A DNA stretch of 64,000 nucleotides from DATAFF01 sp044870245 (GTDB lineage Bacteria > Pseudomonadota > Alphaproteobacteria > Rhizobiales > Aestuariivirgaceae): assembly GCA_044870245.1 (NCBI GenBank), contig JBIOYR010000016.1, positions 18,058 to 82,057 on the forward strand, given 5' to 3'. The notes under the pieces are model-generated. The model made no database searches. It had not been told where the DNA came from and worked only from the letters and a program-made list of their open reading frames with translations. Numbering within the stretch: position 1 is the first letter of the stretch; every line of letters begins with the position of its first letter. Position numbers and translations under genes: made by a program. Below are positions 35,016 to 42,952 of this stretch, piece by piece.

Positions 35016-36116
35016 ATGAATCGAGGTAGCGACACGCACGTCCTGGATCTGCCGCGCGTCTATATGGTGCGGATGATGGTGTTCATCGTCCTGGTGGGGA
35101 TCCTGGCGGCGATCCTCTTTCCGACGATTCGCGAGGCATTTCAGCACAATGTGGGCCTGAACGGAACCATCGTCGCGCTGCTCCTGATCGGCATCATCTA
35201 CTCCTTCCGCATGGTGTGGCGGTTGTTCCCCGAGGTGAACTGGGTCAATCACTTCCGGATCGCCGATCCCGGCCTCGAGATTCCCTACAGCCCCAGTCTG
35301 CTCGCGCCGATGGCGACCCTGCTCAGGGATCGAAAGGGTCCGACGGTGCTGTCGCCACTCACCATGCGGTCGCTGCTCGATTCGCTGGCGTCGCGACTCG
35401 ACGAATCGCGCGACATATCGCGCTATCTCATTGGCCTGCTGATCTTTCTCGGCCTGCTCGGCACCTTCTGGGGCCTGCTCGAGACGGTGCAGTCGGTCTC
35501 GACGGCGATCCGCTCGCTGGACGTCAATTCGCAATCAGGCTCGGTGTTCGAGGAGCTGAAGCGCGGCCTCGAGGCGCCGCTCGCCGGCATGGGCACGTCG
35601 TTCTCGTCATCTCTGTTCGGTCTCGCCGGCTCGCTGGTGCTCGGCTTCCTCGACCTGCAGGCGAGCCAGGCGCAGAACCGGTTCTACAACGAGCTCGAGG
35701 ACTGGCTGTCGTCGATCACCGACATTGCAGCGGGCGGACAGGCGCATTTCGCGGTACCGCAATATCTTCGCCTCGATCTTCGCGACCTGCAGCAGGGAAT
35801 CGAGCGGATGAACCGAACGCTCGACGAGGCGTTGTCGGATTCCGGCACCGGTCAGATTGCGGGAGACAGCGACCCCGAGGCGATGGCGCGGCTTGCCGAT
35901 GCGGTGCAGTCGCTGGTGCAGCAGATGCGCGAGGAGCAGCGGATCGTCAGGCAGTGGGCGCAGACCCAGTCGGAGCAGAATGCCGAGTTCCGCCGCATCA
36001 TCGCCCGGCTGACGCCCCCCGAGCCGCGGCCGGCAATGCCGGCGCCGGCACCGCGCGAAAGCTCGGCGGCGGCGCTCCGCCAGGCGCTCAAGCAATCGAA
36101 GCCGAAGGACGAGTAA
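35016..36116 (+). CDS. MotA/TolQ/ExbB-like proton-channel family membrane protein
   Basis: 366 residues. Two N-terminal transmembrane helices (~18-38 and ~48-65), a cytosolic loop, then two more (LIGLLIFLGLLGTFWGLLETVQSV and GTSFSSSLFGLAGSLVLGFLDL) that match the MotA/TolQ/ExbB channel helices. The C-terminal ~120 residues are cytosolic, helical and end in a Pro/Ala linker. It is followed 3 bp later by a MotB-like OmpA-domain gene, so the pair should form a proton-driven force generator across the envelope. It is not flagellar MotAB by sequence pattern, nor the Tol-Pal pair; its cargo is unknown. Confidence 0.85.
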   Translation: MNRGSDTHVLDLPRVYMVRMMVFIVLVGILAAILFPTIREAFQHNVGLNGTIVALLLIGIIYSFRMVWRLFPEVNWVNHFRIADPGLEIPYSPSLLAPMATLLRDRKGPTVLSPLTMRSLLDSLASRLDESRDISRYLIGLLIFLGLLGTFWGLLETVQSVSTAIRSLDVNSQSGSVFEELKRGLEAPLAGMGTSFSSSLFGLAGSLVLGFLDLQASQAQNRFYNELEDWLSSITDIAAGGQAHFAVPQYLRLDLRDLQQGIERMNRTLDEALSDSGTGQIAGDSDPEAMARLADAVQSLVQQMREEQRIVRQWAQTQSEQNAEFRRIIARLTPPEPRPAMPAPAPRESSAAALRQALKQSKPKDE

Positions 36117-36119
36117 GCG

Positions 36120-37151
36120 ATGGCCCGTTCGCTCGGCCGCAGCCAGGGACGCGAGAATACCTATTACTGGCCGGGGTTCGTCGATGCCATGGCGCAGCTG
36201 CTGCTGGTCATCACCTTTCTCATGTCGGTGTTCATGATCACCCAGTTTCTGCTGTCGAAGGAGATCAGCGGCAGGGATACGGTGCTATCGCGGCTCAAGG
36301 CGCAGATCGCCGAGCTGACGCAGCTCCTGGCGCTTGAGAAATCCACCAAGACGGAGCTCGAGACGACGCTGGCGGCGCTCACCGACGACCTCCAGACGGC
36401 GCGCGCCGACAACAGCAAGCTGAAGGGCCTGGTCGACAGCTTCAGCGAGAAGCAGTCGACCGAGAGCTCGACGATCACGGGTCTGCGCGGTCAGCTCGAC
36501 GCCGAGCGCAAGATCTCATCCGAGGCAATGGCGCGGATCGAGCTGCTCAATCAGCAGATCGCGGCGCTGCGCCGGCAGATCGCGGCGCTCAACGAGGCGC
36601 TCGAGGCGGCGGAATCGCGCGACCAGGATTCGAAGACGCAGATCGCCGATCTCGGGCGGCGGCTCAATGTGGCGCTGGCGCAACGGGTGCAGGAGCTTGC
36701 CCGCTATCGGTCCGAGTTCTTCGGTCGGCTGCGGCAAATCCTGTCGCAGCGCTCCGACATCAGGGTGGTCGGTGACCGCTTCGTGTTCCAGTCGGAGGTG
36801 CTGTTCCCCAAGGGCTCGGCGGAGATCAATCCGGCGGGGCGGCTCGAGCTCGACAAGCTGGCCCAGGCGATGCGGGAGCTCGAGGGCGAGATTCCGCAGG
36901 ACATCGCCTGGGTGCTCAGGGTCGACGGTCATACCGACACCGACCCGATCCAGACCTCGGCCTTCTCGTCCAACTGGGAGCTGTCATCGGCGCGCGCCAT
37001 TGCGGTGGTGAAGGAGCTGATCGCCCAAGGAGTATCGCCGAACCGGCTGGTGGCGGCGGGCTTCGGCGAGTTCCAGCCGATCGAGCAGGGCGACAGCGAA
37101 GAGGTCAAGACACGCAACCGCCGGATCGAGCTCAAGCTCACCGAGCGATGA
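36120..37151 (+). CDS. MotB-like protein with OmpA peptidoglycan-binding domain
   Basis: 343 residues. A single N-terminal transmembrane helix contains an Asp (GFVDAMAQLLLVITFLMSVFMI, Asp22) in the place of the proton-accepting Asp of MotB/TolR. A long periplasmic coiled coil follows (~45-210). The C-terminal OmpA domain (ILFPKGSAEINPAGRLELDKLA-like segment, DGHTDTDPIQ, NWELSSARAIAVV, GFGEFQPIEQ, NRRIELKL) binds peptidoglycan. Co-encoded with the channel protein 3 bp upstream. Confidence 0.9.
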   Translation: MARSLGRSQGRENTYYWPGFVDAMAQLLLVITFLMSVFMITQFLLSKEISGRDTVLSRLKAQIAELTQLLALEKSTKTELETTLAALTDDLQTARADNSKLKGLVDSFSEKQSTESSTITGLRGQLDAERKISSEAMARIELLNQQIAALRRQIAALNEALEAAESRDQDSKTQIADLGRRLNVALAQRVQELARYRSEFFGRLRQILSQRSDIRVVGDRFVFQSEVLFPKGSAEINPAGRLELDKLAQAMRELEGEIPQDIAWVLRVDGHTDTDPIQTSAFSSNWELSSARAIAVVKELIAQGVSPNRLVAAGFGEFQPIEQGDSEEVKTRNRRIELKLTER

Positions 37152-37163
37152 GTTAGCAGCCCT

Positions 37164-38972
37164 TCACGCGGCCTGGAACTGCAGCCGGGCGAGCCGGCGG
37201 TACAAGCCGTCGTCGCTCATCAGGAGGTCGTGGCTGCCCTCGGCAGTGAGGCGGCCATGGTCGAGCACCAGGATGCGGTCGGCGTCGCGCACTGTCGCCA
37301 GGCGGTGGGCGATAACCAGCGTGGTACGACCGCGCATCAGCTTCTCCAATGCCGCCTGGACCAGCTTCTCGCTCTCGGCATCGAGGGCGCTCGTCGCCTC
37401 GTCGAGCAGCAGCACCGGGGGATCGCGCAGCAGCGCACGGGCGATGGCAATGCGCTGGCGCTGGCCGCCCGACAGGGTGATGCCGCGTTCGCCGGTCATG
37501 GTGGCGAAACCCTGGGACAGTCGCTCGGCAAAATCGCTGACGCGGGCCGCCGCGGCCGCGTGCAGCACCTCGTCGTCGGTCGCAGCGGGCCGGGCGAAGC
37601 GGATGTTGTCAAGGATGGTCGCCGAGAACAGCTGGACATCCTGCGGCACGAGCGCCATGCGCGAACGGATGTCGGCAGGGCGGGCGTTCCTGACGTCGAC
37701 CTCATCGATCATGACGGCGCCGTGATCGATGTCATAGAAGCGCAGCAGCAGGTTGAAGATGGTGGTCTTGCCAGCGCCGGAAGGACCGACGATGGCCACG
37801 CGCTCACCCGGCGCGACGGCGAATGACAGGCCCTTCAAGGCGGAATGGCCGGGTCGGCTCGGATAGGAAAAATAGACGTCGCGGAAGGCCACTGCGCCGC
37901 GCGGCGGCTCGGGAAGCGGCTGCGGATCAACCGGCGCACGGATCGCCGGCTCGGTTGCGGTCAGCTCGAGCAGGCGCTCGGCCGCTCCGGCCGACAGCTG
38001 AACCTCGCCCCACACCTCCGACAGCGAGCCGAGCGCGGAAGCGGCAAGCGCCGCATAAATGACGAACTGACTGAGCGTGCCGCCGGTCAACCGCCCGGTC
38101 AGGACATCTTGTGCGCCGAGCCAGAGAATGCCGACCACCGCACCGGATGCGATGAAGATGATGGCACCGGTCAACAAAGCGCGCGAGAAGGTGCGGCCGC
38201 GGGCGGCGCCGAAGGCGCGCTCGGTGGCATCGGCAAACTGCTGACGGAACCGCGGCTCCTGGCCGGCGGCCTGCACCGCCTGAATGTTGGCGAGCGACTC
38301 CTGGGCCAGGGCGGCCGAGCCGGCCAGCGCATCCTGGGCCTCGCGCGACAACCGCCTGACCTCGCGACCGAACAGCACCAGCGGCAGCACGATGAGCGGG
38401 ATGGCGAGGAGCACGAGGCCGGACAGCCTGAGGCTTGTCACCAGCATCATGGCGACGGCGCCGATCAGCATCAGCGAATTGCGCAGCGCGATCGATGCCG
38501 AGGCGCTGAACATCGACTTGATCTGCAGCGTGTCGGCGGTGAGACGCGACATCACCTCGCCGGTCATGGCGGTGTCGTAGAAGCCGGGGCTGAGCGCCAG
38601 CAGATGGGAGAAGACCTTGTCGCGCAGGTCGGCCACGGCACGCTCGCCGAGCCAGCTCACGAAATAAAAACGCGAGGCGCTCGCCACCGCCAGCACGGCG
38701 ACGACGAGGAGCATGACGGCGAAATATTGATCGATGAAGCCGGGATGGGTGTTGGAGAAGCCGTGATCGATGATGCGCCGGACCGCCACCGGGACCACCA
38801 GGGTTGCTGCCGTTGCGACAACCAACGACAGCAGCGCCAGCGCCAGCTGCGCACGGTAGCGGAATACCAGCGGCAGCAGGGAAGCCAGCGGCTTGAGGTC
38901 GCGGGAGCTTGGGCGGCCGGCGGCGGCATTCCGGCCGAAGCCTCCCGACATGGATCGGAATCGCCCGGTCAT
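37164..38972 (-). CDS. ABC exporter (fused permease-ATPase, MsbA/BmrA type)
   Basis: 602 residues: six-helix exporter domain (first helix LALALLSLVVATAATLVVPVAV) fused to an ATPase with Walker A GPSGAGKT, Q-loop VPQDVQLFSATI, signature LSGGQRQR, Walker B VLLLDEATSALD and H-loop IAHRL. Half-transporters of this kind work as homodimers and export lipids, peptides or drugs; the substrate cannot be told. AGGA lies about 5 nt upstream of the chosen ATG. It ends 12 bp from the convergent OmpA-domain gene. Confidence 0.95.
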   Translation of the reverse strand: MTGRFRSMSGGFGRNAAAGRPSSRDLKPLASLLPLVFRYRAQLALALLSLVVATAATLVVPVAVRRIIDHGFSNTHPGFIDQYFAVMLLVVAVLAVASASRFYFVSWLGERAVADLRDKVFSHLLALSPGFYDTAMTGEVMSRLTADTLQIKSMFSASASIALRNSLMLIGAVAMMLVTSLRLSGLVLLAIPLIVLPLVLFGREVRRLSREAQDALAGSAALAQESLANIQAVQAAGQEPRFRQQFADATERAFGAARGRTFSRALLTGAIIFIASGAVVGILWLGAQDVLTGRLTGGTLSQFVIYAALAASALGSLSEVWGEVQLSAGAAERLLELTATEPAIRAPVDPQPLPEPPRGAVAFRDVYFSYPSRPGHSALKGLSFAVAPGERVAIVGPSGAGKTTIFNLLLRFYDIDHGAVMIDEVDVRNARPADIRSRMALVPQDVQLFSATILDNIRFARPAATDDEVLHAAAAARVSDFAERLSQGFATMTGERGITLSGGQRQRIAIARALLRDPPVLLLDEATSALDAESEKLVQAALEKLMRGRTTLVIAHRLATVRDADRILVLDHGRLTAEGSHDLLMSDDGLYRRLARLQFQAA

Positions 38973-39078
38973 TCCCGTCCTTTAGCGCCGAAAACCCCGC
39001 TCCGCCAAGTCTTGCACCGGCCGACCAGCTCGGCTATAGAGCCGCATCCCGAAATGCCGCCAGTTCGCCGGAGCCGCC

Positions 39079-39342
39079 ATGAAAGGCAATATTCATCCCG
39101 AATATCACACCATCAAGGTGGTGATGACCGACGGAACCACCTTCGAGACCCGCTCGACCTGGGGGAAGGCCGGCGACACGCTTCATCTCGACATCGATTC
39201 GAAATCACATCCGGCGTGGACCGGCGGTGACCAGAAGCTGGTCGACCGCGGCGGACGGGTCAGCAGGTTCAAGAAAAAGTTCGGCTTTCTCGAAAAGAGC
39301 GAAGAAAGCGACACGAACGACAAGGTGAAGCGCAAGAGCTAG
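39079..39342 (+). CDS. rpmE: 50S ribosomal protein L31 (zinc-free type)
   Basis: 87 residues, MKGNIHPEYHTIKVVMTDGTTFETRSTWGKAGD... with IDSKSHPAWTGGDQKLVDRGGRVSRFKKKFG, typical of bL31. No cysteines are present, so it is the non-zinc-binding (C-) form. The C-terminal tail is highly charged. Confidence 0.97.
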   Translation: MKGNIHPEYHTIKVVMTDGTTFETRSTWGKAGDTLHLDIDSKSHPAWTGGDQKLVDRGGRVSRFKKKFGFLEKSEESDTNDKVKRKS

Positions 39343-39371
39343 AGCGTGCTCCAGGCCCCTTCGCCGGTCGG

Positions 39372-39899
39372 TCAGCGCGCCTTGGAGAATAGCCGCTGCA
39401 GCTGGTCGACCTGACTGGCAACCGGGTTGGCGGTCTCGGCCGCCGGTGTTCGCCCGTCAACGATCAGCCGATCAAGTCGCAAGATGCGGAAGTGCAGCTG
39501 CAGGCTGCGCTGAACCAGCAGCTGGAGCGCGGCGGGGAGCTGATCGCTGCCATTCAGCGGCGCGCCAGCGCCGATCTCGCCGAGATTGATGCGGTGCTTC
39601 TCGGCTGCCGCCGCCTCGTCGGTCAGCTCACCCTGGCTCACCGCCCGCTGGAGCAGCAGCCATGAGGCAAGCTGCATCAGCCGCGTGGTGAGGCGCATGC
39701 TCTCGGTGGCGTAAGCGATTGCGCCGTGGCGGTCGAGGCAACGGGCGTCCTGACGACCGGGACCGTCGAGATAGTTGGCGGTCTCCTCGACCAGCGCCAT
39801 GCCATCGCGGAAGACCTTGTGAAATTGGGGCGACGCGGCGAAGCGCGCCAGAAAATTTACCGGCCGCTTCAATGCTGGCCCCTGCCCCACCTCTGACAT
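39372..39899 (-). CDS. rcdA: DUF1465 protein, RcdA (CtrA proteolysis adaptor)
   Basis: 175 residues of DUF1465: FHKVFRDGMALVEETANYLDGPGRQDARCLDRHGAIAYATESMRLTTRLMQLASWLLLQRAV, then helices and a C-terminal disordered stretch. In Caulobacter RcdA is the adaptor that, with CpdR and PopA, hands CtrA to ClpXP. A cpdR gene is also in this window (61.0 kb). The gene is about 130 bp downstream of a candidate sRNA terminator and convergent with rpmE. The promoter must lie in 39900-40027. Confidence 0.9.
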   Translation of the reverse strand: MSEVGQGPALKRPVNFLARFAASPQFHKVFRDGMALVEETANYLDGPGRQDARCLDRHGAIAYATESMRLTTRLMQLASWLLLQRAVSQGELTDEAAAAEKHRINLGEIGAGAPLNGSDQLPAALQLLVQRSLQLHFRILRLDRLIVDGRTPAAETANPVASQVDQLQRLFSKAR

Positions 39900-40027
39900 A
39901 CGCTACCTCTCACCCCGGACCGTGCTTGCGGCCTGCCCTGCCTGGACTTCATGATGAACACAGCCCTGACGGTGGTCAATATGACACGTCGGATCGGTTC
40001 GGCCTGTCGAGGTGCAAGAAGGCTGCC

Positions 40028-40054
40028 AAAAAAGAGAGCCGCACGCGCGGCTCT
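40028..40054 (-). terminator. intrinsic terminator, minus strand
   Basis: Perfect 8-bp stem (AGAGCCGC / GCGGCTCT) with a 4-nt loop, followed on the minus strand by CTTTTTT. No protein gene ends here: the nearest minus-strand stop is DUF1192, 120 bp upstream, so the terminator fits a small RNA. Confidence 0.85.
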
Positions 40055-40124
40055 GGAGTCTAACAGGGAGGCGTCAAACAGAGTGGACAGGAGCCACTCG
40101 CGAATCCAGACGACTGGATACGGT
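40028..40124 (-). ncRNA. candidate small RNA, about 97 nt, three hairpins
   Basis: Reading the minus strand, a -35-like TTAACC (40155-40160) and -10 AATAAT (40131-40136) with an 18-bp spacer predict a start near 40124. The transcript would form hairpin 1 (ATCCAG-loop-CTGGAT, 40104-40119), hairpin 2 (GAGTGG-loop-CCACTC, 40081-40099), an unpaired linker containing GCCTCCCTG, which is complementary to Shine-Dalgarno-like sequence, and the terminator hairpin with a T-run. This is the architecture of trans-acting alphaproteobacterial sRNAs. No protein-coding frame is evident. I do not recognise the family. Confidence 0.65.
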
Positions 40125-40173
40125 TACCAAATTATTCGCCACCTCTTACCAAAAGGTTAACGATTCTTACCAA
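40124..40173 (-). promoter_or_regulatory. putative sRNA promoter with three TTGGTAA boxes
   Basis: The heptamer TTGGTAA (minus strand) occurs exactly three times, at 40124-40130, 40146-40152 and 40167-40173, spaced 22 and 21 bp, i.e. two helical turns. The boxes bracket the predicted -35 and -10. TTAA-N7-GTAA, one mismatch from the CtrA consensus TTAA-N7-TTAA, overlaps the middle box, and GANTC methylation sites lie at 40102 and 40162. Confidence 0.55.
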
Positions 40174-40175
40174 GG

Positions 40176-40364
40176 TCACAGTTTGAACACGGAATCTGCC
40201 GCCGAGCGACTTGCTCGCTTCGCGGAGATGGCAGCTTCGAGGCGCGTGATCTCTTGACGGAGCACGCCGATCCGCCATTCGAGCTCTTCGACGGAAAGCA
40301 GGGCGAGGTCGTCCCCGATCGGTACTTCGGGTTTTTTCGCCGGCCTCTCGTCGTCGCGATCCAT
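40176..40364 (-). CDS. DUF1192 small protein
   Basis: 62 residues (MDRDDERPAKKPEVPIGDDLALLSVEELEWRI, then VLRQEITRLEAAISAKRASRSAADSVFK). DUF1192 proteins are ~60 residues with the conserved LSVEELE.RI..L..EI.RL pattern and are typical of alphaproteobacteria, often near rcdA and a quinone oxidoreductase as here. The function is unknown; the second half is a short coiled coil. Divergent from the quinone oxidoreductase gene. Confidence 0.88.
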   Translation of the reverse strand: MDRDDERPAKKPEVPIGDDLALLSVEELEWRIGVLRQEITRLEAAISAKRASRSAADSVFKL

Positions 40365-40466
40365 CGCCCATCCTCGTCATTGCGTTCTGCTGCTGGCGTC
40401 ATTGCCAACACTGCGCCCACCCGGCTAGACCATCAAGCCTAATCCGTGACGACAAGGTAGACCGCA

Positions 40467-41468
40467 ATGACGAGCTCAATCCCCGAGACCATGACGGCGA
40501 TCGCCATCACCGAGCCGGGCGGCCCGGACGTGCTGGTCGCAACCGATCTGCCGGTGCCGACGCCGGGCGAACGCGAGATCCTGGTCCATGTCGAGGCGGC
40601 CGGCATCAATCGTCCGGATGTGCTCCAGCGCAAGGGCGGCTATCCGCCGCCGCCCGGAGCTCCGGCAACCCCGGGCCTCGAGATCGCCGGCTGGGTGGCG
40701 CAGGTCGGTTCCGGGGTCAGGCGCTACCATCCGGGCGATTGGGTATGCGCCCTCGTCGCGGGCGGCGGCTATGCCGAATATTGCGTCGTCCATGAGGACA
40801 ATGCGCTGCCGGTGCCGCAGGGCCTGTCGGCGGTCGAGGCGGCCGGAATCCCCGAAACGTTCTTCACGGTCTGGACCAATGTGTTCGAGCGCGGGCGGCT
40901 CAAGGCCGGCGAGATCTTTCTCGTCCATGGCGGGTCGTCCGGCATCGGCACGACAGCAATTCAGATGGCGCGCGCCAAGGGAGCGCGGGTGTTCGCCACG
41001 GCAGGATCGGCCGAGAAGTGCCGGGTCTGCGAGGCGCTCGGCGCCGAACGGGCGATCAACTATCGCGAGGAGGATTTCGTCGAAATCGTCAAGGAGGCGA
41101 CCAATGGCAAGGGCGCCGACGTCATTCTCGACATGGTCGGCGGCGGGTACATCCAGCGCAACATCGCGGTCGCCGCCCGCGACGGCCGCATTATCAACAT
41201 TGCCTTTCTCGAGGGCTCCAGAATCGAGGTCGACCTCCTGCCAATGATGATGAAGCGGCTGACGCTCACCGGCTCGACCTTGCGCATCCGCAGCGTCGCC
41301 GAGAAAGCAGAAATCGCCCGCGCGCTCGAGGAAAAGATCTGGCCTTTGATCGAAAGCGGCACGATCAAGCCGGAGATCTATCGGACGTTTCCAATGCGGG
41401 AGGCGGCCGCCGCCCATGCGTTGATGGAAAGCAACGCCCATATCGGCAAGATCGTGCTCACCACCTGA
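40467..41468 (+). CDS. NAD(P)H-quinone oxidoreductase, zinc-free MDR family (PIG3-like)
   Basis: 333 residues. ILVHVEAAGINRPDVLQRKGGYPPPPGAPATPGLEIAGWV is the conserved N-terminal GroES-like domain of TP53I3/PIG3-type quinone reductases. The NADPH-binding motif LVHGGSSGIGTTAIQMARAKGARV is intact. There are no zinc ligands. A second ATG eight codons downstream (MTAIAITEPGGP) is equally plausible as the start. Confidence 0.93.
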   Translation: MTSSIPETMTAIAITEPGGPDVLVATDLPVPTPGEREILVHVEAAGINRPDVLQRKGGYPPPPGAPATPGLEIAGWVAQVGSGVRRYHPGDWVCALVAGGGYAEYCVVHEDNALPVPQGLSAVEAAGIPETFFTVWTNVFERGRLKAGEIFLVHGGSSGIGTTAIQMARAKGARVFATAGSAEKCRVCEALGAERAINYREEDFVEIVKEATNGKGADVILDMVGGGYIQRNIAVAARDGRIINIAFLEGSRIEVDLLPMMMKRLTLTGSTLRIRSVAEKAEIARALEEKIWPLIESGTIKPEIYRTFPMREAAAAHALMESNAHIGKIVLTT

Positions 41469-41568
41469 TAGCGATTGAACCCGGCGGCGCTTGCGCCTAT
41501 ATCCTACGCCTATCCCATCAATAACCACGTAATGCCGTCGGAACCTGAGGTTCTGAAGGAGTGAAAGC

Positions 41569-42285
41569 ATGTCCAACGCCCCATTGATGCCCAAGGCGAC
41601 CGCCGTCTGGCTGGTCGAGAACACCGGATTGAGCTTTCGGCAAATCGCCGATTTCTGCCATCTCCACGAGCTCGAAGTGAAAGGCATCGCCGATGGCGAC
41701 GTGGCCCAGGGAATCAAGGGCCTCGATCCAGTGACCTCAGGTCAGCTCAATCGCGACGAAATCGCCAAGGGCGAGGCGGATCCTGCCTATCGGCTCAAGC
41801 TCCATGAGTCGAAAGTGTCGATTCCGACACCGAAAAGCCGGCGGGGGCCACGCTATACGCCGGTATCGCGACGTCAGGACCGGCCGGATGCGATCGCCTG
41901 GCTCCTGCGCAACCATCCGGAGCTGCCAGATGCGGCGATCATGAAGCTCGTCGGAACGACCAAGCCGACCATCCAGTCGATCCGCGACAGGACCCATTGG
42001 AACTCGGTCAACATCAAGCCGGTCGACCCGGTGACACTCGGCCTGTGCACGCAGCTCGAGCTCGATCTCGCGGTGCGCCGGGCAGCCCGAAAATCGGGTA
42101 GCGCCACCGTCGAGTCAGGTGCCACCAACACGCTGCTGCCCGCCGCCGAGGCCCTGCGCGAGCCGGAGGCGCCGACGCCCGCGGAGGAAAGCAGCGAGCG
42201 GGGCGGCAGCGAGCGGGACTATGATCCGGAGTCGGTGTTTGCGCGATTGAAGCCACTGAAACCCGAGAGCGAGGAGGATTCCTGA
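41569..42285 (+). CDS. DUF1013 protein, likely transcriptional regulator
   Basis: 238 residues. N-terminal PLMPKATAVWLVENTGLSFRQIADFCHLHELEVKGIADG is the strongly conserved DUF1013 signature and looks like a helix-turn-helix. A second HTH-like segment is AIAWLLRNHPELPDAAIMKLVGTTKPTIQSIRDRTHWN. The C-terminus is acidic and variable. The family is nearly universal in alphaproteobacteria; I recall it being reported as an RNA-polymerase-associated cell-cycle factor (TrcR), which should be verified. It is followed by an SDR gene in a TGATG overlap. Confidence 0.92.
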   Translation: MSNAPLMPKATAVWLVENTGLSFRQIADFCHLHELEVKGIADGDVAQGIKGLDPVTSGQLNRDEIAKGEADPAYRLKLHESKVSIPTPKSRRGPRYTPVSRRQDRPDAIAWLLRNHPELPDAAIMKLVGTTKPTIQSIRDRTHWNSVNIKPVDPVTLGLCTQLELDLAVRRAARKSGSATVESGATNTLLPAAEALREPEAPTPAEESSERGGSERDYDPESVFARLKPLKPESEEDS

Positions 42286-42884
42286 TGCGCATTCTCATCG
42301 TCGGCGCCGAGGGGACCATCGGCCGGGCCGTCACGGCAGCGCTGAGCGGCCGCCACGAGATCATCAAGGCGGGACGGAAGAGCGGCGATGTCCATGTGGA
42401 TATCGGCGATCGCCGATCGATCGATGCGCTCTATGCCAAGATCGGCAAGGTCGATGCGGTGGTGTCGGCGGCCGGCCACGTCCATTTCGGGCCGCTCAGC
42501 GACATGAGCCATGACCAGTTCATGTCGGGTCTCACCAACAAGCTGATGGGCCAGGTCGACCTGGTGCTCGCCGGCATCCCTCATGTCAACGACAATGGGT
42601 CATTCACCTTGACAAGCGGCATTCTCGATCGCGACCCGATCCGGGCCGGGGCCAATGCCGCGACGGTGAATGCAGCGCTTGCGGGATTTGCGCTCAGCGC
42701 GGCGATCGAGCTGCCGCGGGGCTTGCGGATCAATGTCGTGAGCCCGGCGCTGCTCGACGAGTCGGCGGAGAAGCTCGGCTCATGGTTCCCGGGACATGAA
42801 ACGGTGCCGGCGGCACGGGCCGCCAAAGGTTATGTGAAGAGCGTCGAAGGCGGGCTTACCGGCAAGGTGATTGCGGTGGGGTGA
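42285..42884 (+). CDS. short-chain dehydrogenase/reductase, short variant
   Basis: 199 residues with an NADP-binding GAEGTIGRAV motif at the very N-terminus and VVSAAGHVHFGPLSDMSHDQF. It is shorter than classical SDRs and the usual catalytic YxxxK is not evident: the segment after TLTSGILD reads GANAATVNAALAGFA, so Tyr/Lys appear replaced. It resembles the YbbO/'short chain dehydrogenase' group found beside DUF1013. GAGGAGG precedes the ATG, and translation is coupled to DUF1013. Enzymatic activity is uncertain. Confidence 0.85.
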   Translation: MRILIVGAEGTIGRAVTAALSGRHEIIKAGRKSGDVHVDIGDRRSIDALYAKIGKVDAVVSAAGHVHFGPLSDMSHDQFMSGLTNKLMGQVDLVLAGIPHVNDNGSFTLTSGILDRDPIRAGANAATVNAALAGFALSAAIELPRGLRINVVSPALLDESAEKLGSWFPGHETVPAARAAKGYVKSVEGGLTGKVIAVG

Positions 42885-42890
42885 GTTGAG

Positions 42891-42952
42891 GCAGTCGGCA
42901 TTGGGCAGTAGGCCGTGAGCAGTGCTCTCCCCTACTGCCTACTGCCTACTTC
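42891..42952. repeat. inverted heptamer repeat, second copy
   Basis: Left arm units GCAGTCG, GCATTGG, GCAGTAG, GCCGTGA; right arm CTACTGC, CTACTGC, CTACTTC. It closely matches the element at 4.8 kb in design and sequence. It lies between two convergent SDR genes; the right arm contains the TAG stop of the leftward gene (last unit), and the element could act as a bidirectional terminator. Confidence 0.8.

Noticed and set aside
41120..41160. Frameshift or pseudogene in the quinone oxidoreductase
   Set aside because: The frame is continuous and all family motifs are in register.
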